The translations under genes and the position numbers were made by a program. From assembly GCA_030704615.1 (NCBI GenBank), contig CM060731.1:37510001-37574000 (forward strand): DNA of 64,000 nucleotides, written 5' to 3'. A model generated the notes under the pieces. It was not told the origin of the DNA. It worked only from the letters and a program-made list of their open reading frames with translations, and made no database searches. The DNA is from Takakia lepidozioides (lineage: Eukaryota > Streptophyta > Takakiopsida > Takakiales > Takakiaceae). Shown here piece by piece: positions 11,860 through 24,479 of this stretch (position 1 is the stretch's first letter; every line of letters starts with the position of its first letter).

Positions 11860-13634
11860 CTACCAAGACCAATTTGATCGACAGTTTTCCTTGTCATTAC
11901 CATGATAATAACCAGCACCGTTGCTACCAATAACCCAAGTAATTGATAATCCTTCGTACCATACTCCAGCGGCTTGCCATGAGTGAGTGTGATAGAGCCC
12001 TGCTAAATCGGTATATGTAGCCGTACAAGTAATCGTCGATGCGGCCGTCCCCCAGTTGATATTTACGTTCTTTTCCATGGATGGAAGAAGAATCTGCAAT
12101 GCTCGTGATTAAAATTATCACGAGGAAAAATGCAGCAAGATGTGATTTTTCGTGTACAATAGCTACAAACTACAAGGTTTATAATATCTAGCTTACAATG
12201 TATCACACATTTGAATTTTTATTTTTATTCTTAAGAGAGGGGAAAAAGACAATGTGATCCGAAATGAATTAGAAAACATGCTTAGGAGAAAATAATAATA
12301 ATAATAATAATAATAAACCGTGTAAAGTCAAAAACTATATCTCATGAAAATATGGTAGTTTCTCAAATCTAGCCACCACCAAGAAAAACCTGTAAGTGCC
12401 TAGTAGTCATTTGTTTTTCTTTCAAAAATCCAATCCTTAAACTGAAAAAACCTTTTAATTTTGTTGAAAAGAAACACAATTTTAAAATTCTGACCGCACA
12501 TTAGGTGCATATCATACCTACCTGCTAAATGGATCTGCCAATTTGTAAGGCATTCAAGTAAAAATTGAGAAAAAACCCACCTTTGCAAAGTAGACCCATT
12601 TTTGGGCCGCACACCCCTGATGGAACGGCTAATGCTTCCTACCCCAGTGCTTAAAATAATTTGTTTTAGCAAAGGAGTGGCCAAAATACCTATCATAATC
12701 CAATAGGTTCACTATCAATAAGTTCAATCAGTTTAATAAACGCCCTTCAGGCTATAACTTGCACCACGTGCATCTATCATATTTAAGCAATTTCGCACAT
12801 CAGAAATGCTGGAAAATAAAAGAAATTAAGAAAATCCGGAAATTACAAATGGGACTTCATATTCTGAAGATTTGGGTGATGAGATGATTTCCAAATCAAT
12901 TGAATCTGCTCTCAAACTATCCTTGGTGGGATCTTGCATCCAATCCAAAAAATAAAATGCAATCCGAGCAGAAGGTGGGATAATAACACTTGGTCATAGC
13001 AGACTAGGTAAATATTGTGGAAGACGTTTTCTCATGTATGAAGAGAGTTTTCTCACATGCCAGGGGATGCTAAATTCTTACACCACAAAACTAGACTTCT
13101 CTTCCTTTGATTTGGAAAATTGAAATGCTCAACGAAAAATCCTACAAATCATGCATTGGATTCTTATCCGTCAGGTGATGGCATCAGCAGCTCAAAATTT
13201 TGGATCATTTCATTCAAATATGAGAAAACCACACCAGAAAAACAAACAACAAAGACCCAAAACAAGCCGAATGGCTACTTAAGGGTTAAAATAGAGTATG
13301 CATTATTCTGAAAAAATTACAAGTCAAGAATTGACACTCATGTTCAACTTGTTAAACAATGAACAAGAAAAATTATAAGGTGATATTCAGGAATGGGATA
13401 GAAAATTCTTACAAATGATGAGGTCGTACGTGCAGGATTATCTAATATGCAAGTAACACTCAACGTGTAACTCATAGAATTAGTGATGTAGAGCGTGTAA
13501 TCGATTGCTGATACCAAGGAAAAACATCCAATAATGATGATTGGTAGAACAAAAGTGAACAATAATCTATCATTCTTATGTCCTGGTATAGGAGATAAAC
13601 CTTGCATTCTCGTCATTAGTATACACACATACAC
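11860..13634 (-). CDS. Candidate small secreted protein gene, copy A (two exons)
   Basis: Not a family I recognise. Exon 1 (13413-13634) encodes a short basic segment, then a hydrophobic stretch (LLFTFVLPIIIIGCFSLVSA) that looks like a signal peptide, then IDYTLYITNSMSYTLSVTC; it ends at TTT followed by a GTAAGA donor. Exon 2 (11860-12093) follows an AG acceptor in the same phase and encodes a polar, Trp/Tyr/Cys-containing domain ending NCRSNWSW. The product would be about 145-151 residues with at least three cysteines after the signal. The joined frame and clean splice sites support a real gene. The intron of about 1.3 kb and the repetitive setting weaken it. A distant resemblance to plant S-protein-homologue style secreted proteins is only an impression. 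Confidence 0.4.
12288..12316. repeat. ATA/TAA trinucleotide microsatellite
   Basis: About nine trinucleotide units lie inside copy A. The same array occurs at 19378-19408 in copy B with a similar unit number. Confidence 0.9.
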
Positions 13635-15984
13635 ACTAAGAAGAAGATGATTTAATATATTAGAATTAATACTTAGATTTAATTCTGCACTCGTGTGCTC
13701 GTAGTGGGAGGAGGAAGAGAGAAGGACTCTTGCCGAAGCAAGCGTAACTCCACCGCAAAGGGCTTTTGCCTAATTGGGTTTGGAAGGTGCTTGCAGTAGT
13801 GGTTGAGCTTAGAGATATAATTCCAACCAAAATCTCTATAAATAACATCATCATCATCTTCTTCTTCTTCTTCTTCTTTTATTAGAGCATACAACTCACT
13901 TTTGACTTGGACTTTTTGGTCGAAATCGGGACCAAACTAGAAGTACGACAATATCACATGTTATTGAATAAATAAATAAATCATATTAAAATAATATATA
14001 TACAGTCTATTCAATCGTTTCACTAGAACAAGCGGCTCGTCGCGCAATGGCTCATCTTTATGGTGACTACCTGTTAGAGTATTATGATGATGATATATTG
14101 GTAGCAAGGAATGTAATTAGGTTATTTAAAAGCAATAAATACATGACGTTTATGGTCCGTGCAATATGCTTCTGTAATGCTACATGCAGTGTTGATGATG
14201 TGCATTTGTCCAAACATGGTCTAGTTGAGATCCATAAATAGTAGTACTAATGGAAATTGGAGTTGCATATGAAAAGAAAAACATAAATTTTTGCAATTGA
14301 TTTATTGTTGAAGTATTATTTTATAAAATATCTACATTAAAAATCCCATATTATTATCATTGGGCATGTATGTGGGATATTATCAATGAGCTTTTTGGAA
14401 GAAGATAAGAAAATAATAAATTGTAGTGTTGGAGGTTTATAGACCGCAATAATATGAATTGTTTTTTTGGTATTCAAATTAAATGTTGCAGCTATATATT
14501 TCAGATTCCCGCTTAGCGTTTTTTTTAAGAAATTTGGAAAATAGCACGAGTGACTACAGAGTTTTGCAAAAACTAGCCGTACATTCTGTTCATCCACTGA
14601 CATTCATCCAGATCACTAATGTAATAAATTTATATCATTCATATTTGGCGAATACATCTATAATTTATCTTTTATTTGGAGAAGTTTGGTGATTTGATCC
14701 ATGAAAAAATAGGGAATTTGCGAAAGAATATTCCATTTTATTTTTTGACGTCAAAATTTGAACATCTCGATTACATATAGATTTAGAACAATTGAAGAAA
14801 AATTGGAGATTGCTAAATATGAGTAATTTTTATAGAATAAATATATTGACTAATTATAGTAATTTTTCAAATGATATGCAATAATTTCAAGAAGATAACA
14901 ACAATCCAACAACAAAATTGTATTAATATCTATACAATAAAGACTTAATCAATTGAGATTAAATTATTTAAAAAAACAAAATTAGTGCTTAATCTACAAC
15001 TCAATTGTTTTATGAAAATTAATTTTTCATTTGTATATAAATTGATGGATCTAAAGGGACCTGAAGGGATCTGAGATCTGAAAAAAACTAAAGGTTTTGA
15101 AAAAACTGTGGGTGTTATTGAATAAAATAAATCCTTTAATGATTAGATATCTAAAATAAAAACATTACCTACATTCATCTTAAAATATATGTATTATAAA
15201 TTTTGAAAAAAACTAAATATTGTTAAATATGAGTACTTTATTTTATGGAATAAATTTAATTTCAGTTTTTTTCTATGATATCTAATAACTTCAAAAATAT
15301 AACAACAAACCAACAACAAAACAAATTTATATTATAAAACATATCTTCATTTGCAATCGACATTTAAACTTTTAAAAATGACAATTAAAATATTTCGAAA
15401 TGTGATAGTGAACCACCAACAATGTCAAATTAATGTTGTGATTCAATGGTAGCAACTAAAATAGATGAAACTAATTTGAATCAAACTATCTAAACTGCAT
15501 CATAACGTATAATTTCAGGGTTGAGACTAAGTGCAAATGTGCCTCTCAATCGAATTTTCGAGAGCCGACCAAGTAAATGAAAATTCAGATTTTATATTCA
15601 TGAAACCAAACTTTTATCATTGTGAATCGGAATGAAGCTAACTAAAAGTACAACTTTAAAATCGTAATATCAAATCTGCATTTTCAAATCTGTCATTTTG
15701 TAAAATAAAAAATATAGGTTTAGAACTTATAATCAGGATGTCATCATGACCGATGCTGTCGACAACTTTCAGCTGACGCTACCAACCTCTTTTGACCTCA
15801 CTCTCGTGGTGGTTGTGATTTTGTCTAAGGCAGATTGACAGCAAGCATTATATTATCTGAGAAGACAAGATTACCTAAAAACAATGAAAACAAGGGAAAG
15901 AAATAGTAGCTAAAAAACTTGTGCTTGAGACCTTCTCTACTCACATAATGAGGAATGTGTCGTTGACAACAAAGTGTCAACTCC

Positions 15985-16394
15985 CTATTATAGTGTTATA
16001 CCTTCCCTAGATAACACCTTCTCTAAATGAACCTCTCCATAGTAGATACTTAAAGGTTATTAATAAATAATTGAATGAAGGGTCTTCCCCAAATAACACT
16101 TGCTCTAAATAAACCCCTCATAGATATTTGAAGGTTATTAATAAATAACTGAATATATATATATATATAAATAAAGGGCAATATTTCAGGATATGAGTCA
16201 TTCCCCAAATAACACATGCTCTAAATGAACCTCTCATAGATGATAGATACTTGAGGTTATTAATAAATAACTGAATATATATATATATAGAAGGGCCTTC
16301 CCCAAATAACACCTACTCTAAATGAACCTCTCATTTGATAATAGATACTTGAGGTTATTAATAAATAACTGAATATATATATATTTTAAAGGGC
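15985..16394. repeat. Minisatellite of 90-120 bp units ending copy A
   Basis: Four imperfect units each read, in order, a CCTTCCCCAAATAACAC part, a CTCTAAATGAACCTCTC part, ATAGATACTTGA, GGTTATTAATAAATAACTGA, and an AT dinucleotide run. Unit length varies mainly in the AT run. Confidence 0.85.
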
Positions 16395-16395
16395 T

Positions 16396-16495
16396 TAGTG
16401 AGGTTTAGTGAGGTCGCGGCGACGCCACGCTAATTCGTCTGCGAGTTGCCTGTGCAGTTTGATTATTGATGTATTTCATATCATGCATCTTGCAG
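16396..16495. repeat. Short repeat shared with 36884-36930
   Basis: The segment around 16415-16445 contains a 26-base stretch beginning GCGACGCCACGCTAATTCGT that recurs at about 36885, followed in both places by a GTTGCCTG...CAGTTT segment. Both copies sit next to coding-like fragments, which suggests the edge of an element that carries gene pieces. Confidence 0.6.
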
Positions 16496-16633
16496 CCCCG
16501 TCTTGATGTCCAAGCTCGCAATCTTTTTGTTCAAGAGGCATACCGATGCGGGTTTTTTCTTTCTTACAAGGCCCATCATGTTCCGGATGTAACAATTTTT
16601 TTCTCGCAACATGACATAGATGCAGTGTGTGAG
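16496..16633 (+). pseudogene. Isolated exon-like gene fragment
   Basis: A TTGCAG acceptor precedes a 46-codon open stretch (PRLDVQARNLFVQEAYRCG and onward) that ends at GAG followed by a GTAATA donor. Codon content looks more coding-like than the AT-rich surroundings. No partner exons were found nearby and I do not recognise the family. It lies just downstream of a short repeat also found at about 36885, so it may be a gene piece captured by a mobile element. Confidence 0.35.
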
Positions 16634-17433
16634 GTAATAAGGTACGATGCGTGTTTCTCTATTTTTGGGCACCGGGTCATGCGCTTGCCACCTGTGCACA
16701 TACATTCGTCATCCTCGACATCGCCACCCCCATCATCACCATCATTCCCATCTTCCATTCCTCATGTTGTGCATGTTCTTTCCTCATCACTATCGTCATC
16801 ACGGCCATCTCGGCCGGTACTACCTTCACGTGAGATTATTTTTTAGCTCATAGTTGATCAGAGAGATATATTTTAGAGTACATGCTGGTTCCAATGCTTG
16901 AGAAAAACGTTGTGACTACTGAGGCTACATCATTCTGAGCCACTCCACAGTTGTTAGCAATGTAGAAGCTGTTACTTTGGACACTTGTGTATGGAGGCTC
17001 AACATTGTATACAAGGTGTTGTACGTATTATTCCATTTAAATGTAATACACTCTAGTTCATCATGGCTGTCTTGGACTATACAACAGTTTCTTTCTATTG
17101 TATCCCTTCATTATTTAGAGAACCCCTCACTATGATAATTAGATTCACGGCCAAGAAGACTATAGGGCATCCATGGTTTTTTTCATGATCTCAACCATAG
17201 AAGTCACCACTGCATGTTGATTGTCTATAGCAGCAACAATATTGGCTTCATTGTCGAGAAGCTAATAAAACATCTCTACAATTTTATCATTCTTAATGCA
17301 CTCGAAGAATATGAGACCACCGAAGCCTATCACCTCCCACGCCTATCTGTCCTTTCGCAGCTTTGGCATCAAATAACTCATCAAGCGTGTTGTCACTAAG
17401 GCTCGTATTTTATTATTATTATTATTATTTTTA

Positions 17434-17990
17434 ATGGCTAAACGACATGTGAAGTTATGGAGTGCGATGATTGCAAGAGGAGAAGATGCGAAGACTTATT
17501 ACAACCAGGTCACATTCGTTTTTTTTTAAGGCAAGCGTGGTAGCTTTTGAAAGTAAAAAAAACGTACATTTGGACATTATGAAAGCTGAAATTGTGCAAG
17601 ATATCATTCTGAACTATACACTGATGGACATGTCTGCCAAATGCTGGAGCATCGAGGATGTAAGACGAGTGTTCGACAGGATGGGTGATTGAACTAAGGT
17701 GTCATGGAGTGCAACAATTGTAGGTATGCCCACTGTGGTTGTCGTAAGGATGCCCTGCACCTATTCGACGGGATGCAAAAGAAAAATTTAAAGTCGAATA
17801 CTATCATATTTACATGTAGCAAAATGAAGGCGTTGCTATCGAACAAGTATGCTGCAGCTGGCAGGTTGGGTGAGACTGCAATCTTGAGAAGTCTGCAAGG
17901 AGGCAATGCAAGCTTAAGGTCGGTAACGGAGTTCACACAACCGCCAGTTTCAACGATGCATAGGCGATGGAGCCACCTATTTCTGCCCCC
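17434..17990 (+). pseudogene. Degenerate pentatricopeptide repeat (PLS-class PPR) gene fragment
   Basis: Across three frames the translation reads as PPR motifs: a WSAMIA segment, then a VHLDIMK helix, then DMSAKCWSIEDVRRVFDRM, then VSWSATIVG, then KDALHLFDGMQKKNL and NTIIFTC, and finally LLSNKYAAAGRLGE, which is like the E-domain end of PLS-type PPR proteins. In-frame stops and frameshifts break it repeatedly, and the region between the first motifs and the E-like end is shortened. PPR proteins of this class act in organelle RNA editing; this copy cannot. Confidence 0.75.
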
Positions 17991-18945
17991 ATGAGCGAAA
18001 ATAGTCTGGGGCTTATAAAGATTTGCATATAAGTGTTTTTTGTCTCACTTTCTCATTTTTGTTGTTGTACCTTATAGTTGTATACTTTAGACTCTTTATC
18101 TAGTATTACACATACTGCTAGGTTTCTCTAATGTATGTTTTCTCTTCTATAAGAGATAGATTATTGTTCTTATTTTTTACGGTGAAACATTCTCAATCAT
18201 ACACTTTCGTCATTTGCATATCTTTGCAGTTGTGCTTTAGAACGTCTAAGAAAGGGATGAAAGAATGGGGATGAATGCAAACAATATGAGGATTAGATAA
18301 TGGGATTGTGACTATAAGTAGGAACATAGAAGGGGATCCAAGAAGCTGGAAGAACCTATCTTTAAAATACAATTGAAACATTAATGTATATGATCACTAC
18401 ATGTCATAAAATTTAATTAGTGTCCGTCATTGTACCACTCCAAAATCATTTTAATTACTTATGCACATCAGTAAGTGTGCTGCTAAACAAACACAAAAAA
18501 GAGACAAAGATAACATAGTGGCGGCCCAATCCATTAAGTAGTAGAGAGCCACCATTTCTGCCCACCGCTATCTAAATAAAAACCATGATGAGAGGTGGAT
18601 AACAAATATGATGGTTGGGTGTTATACCCTCTACCTCCATAATACTTGTCACTCCATCCATCAAGATCACTTTTAGTTTTTATGCAATCACCTACTTACT
18701 AAAAACGTCTACTCTAAGTGCATGCCTCATATCATATGCTAACACTAGTCAGACATTGTTACATGCACCTTGGGCCCCTTGATCCCCCACTTGAGTGAAA
18801 GTCTATAATTTGTTTTCATCATCACCACCTTCCATCCTTTGTGACCATTTCCATTGAAGTTGATTCACAATTCACAACATCAAGCTAAATTTGGTCTATC
18901 ACATTATTTTTCACTTTTGAACCTAGATATCACATGGTTCACAAC

Positions 18946-20730
18946 CTACCAAGACCAATTTGATCGACAATTTTCCTTGTCATTACCATGATAATAACCA
19001 GCACCGTTGGTATCAATTTCCCAAGTAATTGATAATCCTTGGTACCATACTCCAGCGGCTTGTCATGTGTGAGTGTGATAGAACCCTATTGAATCGGTAT
19101 ATGTAGCCGTACAAGTAATCGTCGATGCGGCCATTCCCCAGTTGATATTTACGTTGTTTTGCATGGATGGATGAAGAATCTGCAATGCTCGTGATTGAAA
19201 TTGTCATGAGGAAAAATGCAGCAAAGATGTGATTTTTCGTGTACAAGAGCTACAAACTACAAGGTTTATAATATCTAGCTTACAATGTATCACACATTTG
19301 AATTTTGATTTTTATTCTTAGGAGAGGGGAAAAAGACAATGTGATCCGAAATGAATTAGAAAACATGTTTATGAGAAAATAATAATAATAATAATAATAA
19401 TAATAAACCATGTAAAGTCAATGAAGATATGGTAGTTTCTCAAAACTAGCCACCACCAAGAAAAACCTGTTAGTGCCTAGTAGTCATTTGTTTTTCTTTC
19501 AAAAATCCAAATCCTTAAACTGAAAAAACCTTCTAATTTTGTGAAAAAAATAACACAATTTTAAAATTCTGACCGCACATTAGGTGCATACCATACATAC
19601 CTCCTAAATGGATCTGCCAATTTGTAAGGCATTCAAGTAAAAATTGAGAAAAACCCCACCCTTGCAAAGTAGGCCCATTTTTGGGCCGCATACCCCTGAT
19701 GGAACCGCCAACCCTTCCTACCCCAGTGCTTAAAATAATTTGTTTTAGCAAAGGAGTGGCCAAAATACCTATCATAATCCAATAGATTCACTAAGTTCAA
19801 TAATGTGGGTCTAAGCCCCTTAAATCAATAAGTTCAATCAGTTTAATAAACGCCCTTCAGGCTATAACTTGCACCACGTGCATCTATCATATTTAAACAA
19901 TTTCGCACATCAGAAATGCTGGAAAATAAAAGAAACTAAAACAATCCGGAAATTACAAATAGGACTTCTTAATCTGAAGATTTGGGTGATGAGATGATTT
20001 CCAAATGAATTGAATCTGCTCTCAATCTATCCTTGGTAGGATCTTGCATCCAATCCAAAAAACAAAATGCATTCCGAGCACAAGATAGCATAATAACACT
20101 TGGTCATAGCAGCCTGGGTAAATATTGTGGAAGACGTTTTCTCATGTAGGAAGAGAATTTTCTCACATGCCAGGGGATGCTAAATTCTTACACCACAAAA
20201 CTAGACTTCTCCTCCTTTGATTTGGAAAATTGAAATGCTCAACGAAAAATCCTACAAATCACGCATTGGATTCTTATCCGTCAGGTGGATGGCATCAGCA
20301 GCTCAAAATTTTGGATCATTTGATTGAAATATGAGAAAACCACACCAGAAAAACAAACAACAAAGACCCAAAACAAGCCGAAATGACCACTTAAGGGTTA
20401 AAATAGAGTATGCATTATTCTGATAAAATTACAAGTCGTGAATTGGCCTAAATGCACTCATGTTCAACTTGTTAAATAATGAACAAGAAAAATTATGAGG
20501 TGATATTCAGGAATGGGATAGATAATTCTTACAAATGATGAGGTCGTACGTGCAGAATATCTGCAAGTAACACTCAATGTGTAATTCATAGTATTAGTGA
20601 TGTAGAGCGTGTAATCGACTGTTGATACTAAGGAGAGACATCCAATAGTGATGATTGGTAGAACAAAAGTGAACAATAATCTATCATTCTTATGTCCTGG
20701 TATAGGAGATAAACCTTGCATTCTCGTCAT
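18946..20730 (-). pseudogene. Candidate secreted protein gene, copy B, with a premature stop
   Basis: Counterpart of the gene at 11860-13634. Exon 1 (from a Met codon at 20730 to 20533) keeps the signal-like segment and GTAAGA donor and has a two-codon in-frame deletion after the first mature cysteine. Exon 2 (18946-19179) keeps its acceptor, but the Trp codon after HTHS in copy A is replaced by TGA here. That places the stop in the middle of the second exon, so this copy is probably dead. Confidence 0.4.
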
Positions 20731-22856
20731 TAGTACACACACATACACACTAAGAAGAAGATGATTTAATATATTAGAATTAATATTTAGATTCAATTCT
20801 GCACTCGTGTGCTCGTAGTGGGAGGAGGAAGAGAGAAGGACTCTTGCCGAAGTAAGCGTAACTCCACCGCAAAGGGCTTTTGCCTAATTGGGTTTGGAAG
20901 GCGTTTACAGTAGTGCATATGTTGAGCTTACAGATATAATTCCAACCAAAATCTCTATAAATAACATCATCATCATCATTTTCATCTTCTTCTTCTTTTA
21001 TTACAGCACACAACTCACTTTTGACTTGGACTTTTTGGTCGAAATCGGGACCAAACTTGAAGTACGACAATATCAAATGTTATTGAATAAATAAATAAAT
21101 CATATTAAAATAATATATATACAGTCTATTCAATCGTTTCACTAGAAACAAGCGGCTCGTCGTACAATGGCTCATCTTTATGGTGACTACCTATTAGAGT
21201 ATTATGATGATGATATATATTGGTAGCAAGGAATGTAATTAGGTTATTTAAAAACAATAAATACAAGATGCAATATGCTTATGTAATGCTACATGCAGTG
21301 TTGATGATGTGCATTTGTCCAAACATGGTCTAGTTGAGATCCATAAATAGTAGTACTAATTGGAAATTGGAGTTGCATGTGAAAAGGAAAACATGAATTT
21401 TTGCAATTGATTTATTGTTACGGGTTAAAATAACGATGTTCCCGATGGTATATAAATTGATGAATCTAAAGGGACCTGAAGGGATCTAAGATCTTAATAA
21501 AAACTACAAGTTTTGAAAAGTTGAAAAATATGGATAATACTAGACTGAAAAATTTCTTTAATAAATAAATATCTAAATTAAAATAAACACTTACATCTCG
21601 ATTACATATAGATTTAGAACAATTGAAGAAAAATTGGAGATTGCTAAATATGAGTATTTTTTATAGAATAAATATATTGACTAATTATAGTAATTTTTCA
21701 AATGATATGCAATAATTTCAAGAAGATAACAACAATTCAACAACAAAATTGTATTAATTTCAAAAGATTGAAAATATCTATACAATAAAGACTTAATATA
21801 TTGAGATTAAATTATTTAAAAATAAAACAAAATTAGTGCTTAATCTACAACTCCATTGTTTTTATGAAAATTAATTTTTCATTTGTATATAAATTGATGG
21901 ATCTAAAGGGACCTGAAGGGATCTGAGATCTGAAAAAAACTAAAGATTTTGAAAAAAATGTGGGTATTATTGAACAAAATAAATCCTTTAATGATTAGAT
22001 ATCTAAAGTAAAAACATTACCTACATTCATCTTAAAATGTATGTATTATAAATTAAAAACATTAAATACTGTTAGATATGAGTACTTTATTTTATGGAAT
22101 AAATTTAATTACAGTTTTTTATAAATGATATCTAATAACTTCAAAAATATAACAACAAATGAACAACGAAATGAATTTATAATATAAAACAGATCTTCAT
22201 TTGCAATCGACATTTAAACTTAAAAAAACGACAATTAAAATATTTTGAAATGTGATAGTGAACCACTAACAATGTCAAAGTTAATTTTATGTTTAATGTT
22301 GTGATTCAATGGTAGCAACTAAAATAGATGAAACTAATTTGAATCAAATTATCTAAATTGCATCATAAGGTATAATTTCAGGGACGAGATTAAGTGCAAA
22401 TGTGCCTCTCAATTGAATTTTCGAGAGCCGACCAAGTAAATGAAAATTCAGACTTTATATTCATGAACCAAACTTTTATTATTGTGAATCGGAAGGAAGC
22501 TTACTAAAAGTACAACTTTAAAATCGCAATCTCAAATCCGCATTTTCAAATCTGTCATTTTGTAAAATCAAAAACATAGGTTTAGAACTTACAATCAGGA
22601 TGTCATCAGGACCGATGCTGTCGACAACTTTCAGCTCATACTTGCTGTCAATCTGCCCTCAGAAAAAATCACAACCATCGCGAGAGTGAGGTCAAAAGAG
22701 GTTGGTAGCGTCGCACAACCATCATATTATCTGAGAAGACAAGATAAAAACACAATGAAAACAAGATAAAAGAAATAGTAGCTAAACAACATGTGCTTGA
22801 GACCTTCTCTACTCACATAATGAGGAATGTGTCACTGACAACAAAGTGTCAACTCC

Positions 22857-23443
22857 CTATTATAGTGTTATACCTTCCCTTAGATAACCTTCTCTAAATG
22901 AACCTCTCCTAGGATAGTAGATACTTAAAAGGTTATTAATAAATAACTGAATATATATATTTTAAAGGTAATATTTCACGATGTGAGTATAATGTAGTGG
23001 TATGTCAACTCCCTATAACACCTACCCTAGATAACACCTACTTCCTGGGATAATAGATACTTGAACGTTATTAATAAATAACCATATATATATATTTTAA
23101 AGGGTAATGTTTCAAGAGGTGAGTATACTGTAGTGATCTTTTCCGGATTGCACCAGCTCTAAATGAACCTCTCCTCGGATAATATATACTTGAACGTTAT
23201 TAATAAATAATTGAATACATATAAAGGGCCTTCCCCAGATAACTTGCTCTAAATGAACCTCCTTGGATAACAGATACTTGAAGGTTATTAATAAATAACT
23301 GAATATATATATATATATATATATAAGTGTAATATTTCAGGATGTGCTGTAGCGGCATTCCCCAGATAACACCTGCTCTAAATGAGATAATAGATACTTG
23401 AAGGTTATTAATAAATAGCTGAATATATGTATATTTTAAAGGG
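22857..23443. repeat. Minisatellite of about 100 bp units ending copy B
   Basis: About six imperfect units of the same family as 15985-16394, again with the TTATTAATAAATAACTGA core and AT runs of variable length. Confidence 0.85.
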
Positions 23444-23445
23444 TT

Positions 23446-24296
23446 TTTGAAAAATAAAAAACCAAACACTGAAATTACACATAAAGAACGGCTGCCAACC
23501 TCAAACCAACAGTTAAAACTAGTTTTTTAATTTTTTTACTAGAAAGGACGAAATATTTTTATTTTATTTTTTTGAAAAGGGAAGGTAGCCCTTTAGCTTA
23601 GCCAGTGATCTGCATCCTACGAATTAATTTCCATATTTGATGCCTACATTTGTGATAAACTATTAAGACTCCCATGTTGCAAAAGATAATAATAAATAAG
23701 AAGTATCGAGTCTCGAGTTATTAAGCCTTTCTATGAATGCTCCCTGGACATAATAAGTATATACTCAATCATGCATTGACATATGGCTGCCAGGATATTG
23801 CACTGCCATGTTTAATGTGGTTCATATTGACGCTTTTTATCCACATCCTTGTTTCATCCGTCATTATAGTGTTGTCTAGGATTGCTTTCCATCCCTGGCA
23901 AGACCGTTTTCCATCCCTAAAAAAAGAGGGTTAAACTCATCCACTTTGAAACTGCAGAGAGTCGAGACACAGAATAACCTGAAGGGATGTAGTTCCGTCA
24001 CATGTCCGGAAGGACCTTTGACTTCATCCAATGAGAGCCGATGAGTAGAGGAAGTGTAAGGCCCTACATAAAGTGTGCATTACACGATGGTGGGTCTGCA
24101 ACCGACCATGCCTTCACTGTCCGACTGACCCACATCCCCCATTATTTCAATCCACTATCAACATTTTGCCTCAAATAACCATATAAATTACCTCCATCCA
24201 GGTAATTTTGTATCACCCATTTTTAAATAGTTCTGACTTATTTTGATGGCAGTCGTCCCTAGTTCTTTCATAATTTGCAAGTTTCCCGGGTGTCAT
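23446..24296. other. Intergenic region, nothing recognised
   Basis: AT-rich, with one poly-T/purine junction near 23560 and no coding-like stretch. Confidence 0.4.
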
Positions 24297-24345
24297 ATGA
24301 GGAGAGGTTCATTTAGGGCAGGTGTTATCTGGGGAAGGTGTAATA
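24297..24345 (-). repeat. Inverted single unit of the copy-A/B minisatellite
   Basis: Read on the minus strand this matches the ACCTTCCCCAGATAACACC and CTAAATGAACCTCTCCTC parts of the minisatellite unit. It is the only inverted unit noticed and could be the far end of the element that carries the arrays. Confidence 0.65.
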
Positions 24346-24479
24346 GGAAGTTGTGATGTTAATGTTGACAAGTTTATTCACTTTAATTTGGTAATAGTCA
24401 AGCTGCTCAAATCACTCATCATCCGATATCTTTTTTATAAAAAAAATATTAAATTGGAGATCACTTTAAATTTGCTCAA

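Larger units (their letters stand above)
10913..16395. repeat. Duplicated block, copy A (direct repeat with 17993-23445)
   Basis: The start, from the GAGCGAAA...TAGTCTGGGGC boundary, aligns with copy B at an offset near 7.08 kb and stays alignable for about 5.5 kb with frequent small indels. Much of it looks about 95 percent identical by eye. Copy A has a private stretch around 14306-14755, and a 73-base segment at 15775-15847 is inverted relative to copy B. Both copies end in the same minisatellite. No terminal inverted repeat or LTR was found at the edges, so it may be a segmental duplication or an unrecognised element. Confidence 0.85.
17993..23445. repeat. Duplicated block, copy B (direct repeat with 10913-16395)
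   Basis: Same content and order as copy A: candidate secreted-protein gene, trinucleotide microsatellite and terminal minisatellite (here about six units). Around 21417-21595 it has sequence different from copy A. The segment at about 22638-22712 is inverted relative to copy A. The left edge abuts the PPR relic. Confidence 0.85.

Noticed and set aside
12400-12696. 98-codon minus-strand frame, partly conserved in copy B
   Set aside because: It lies in the presumed intron of the candidate secreted-protein gene and the copies diverge by frameshift at the end. The similarity is explained by the duplication.
15985-16394. Possible CRISPR-like array
   Set aside because: The units are contiguous imperfect repeats without unique spacers of constant length, in a plant nuclear genome. 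It is a minisatellite.
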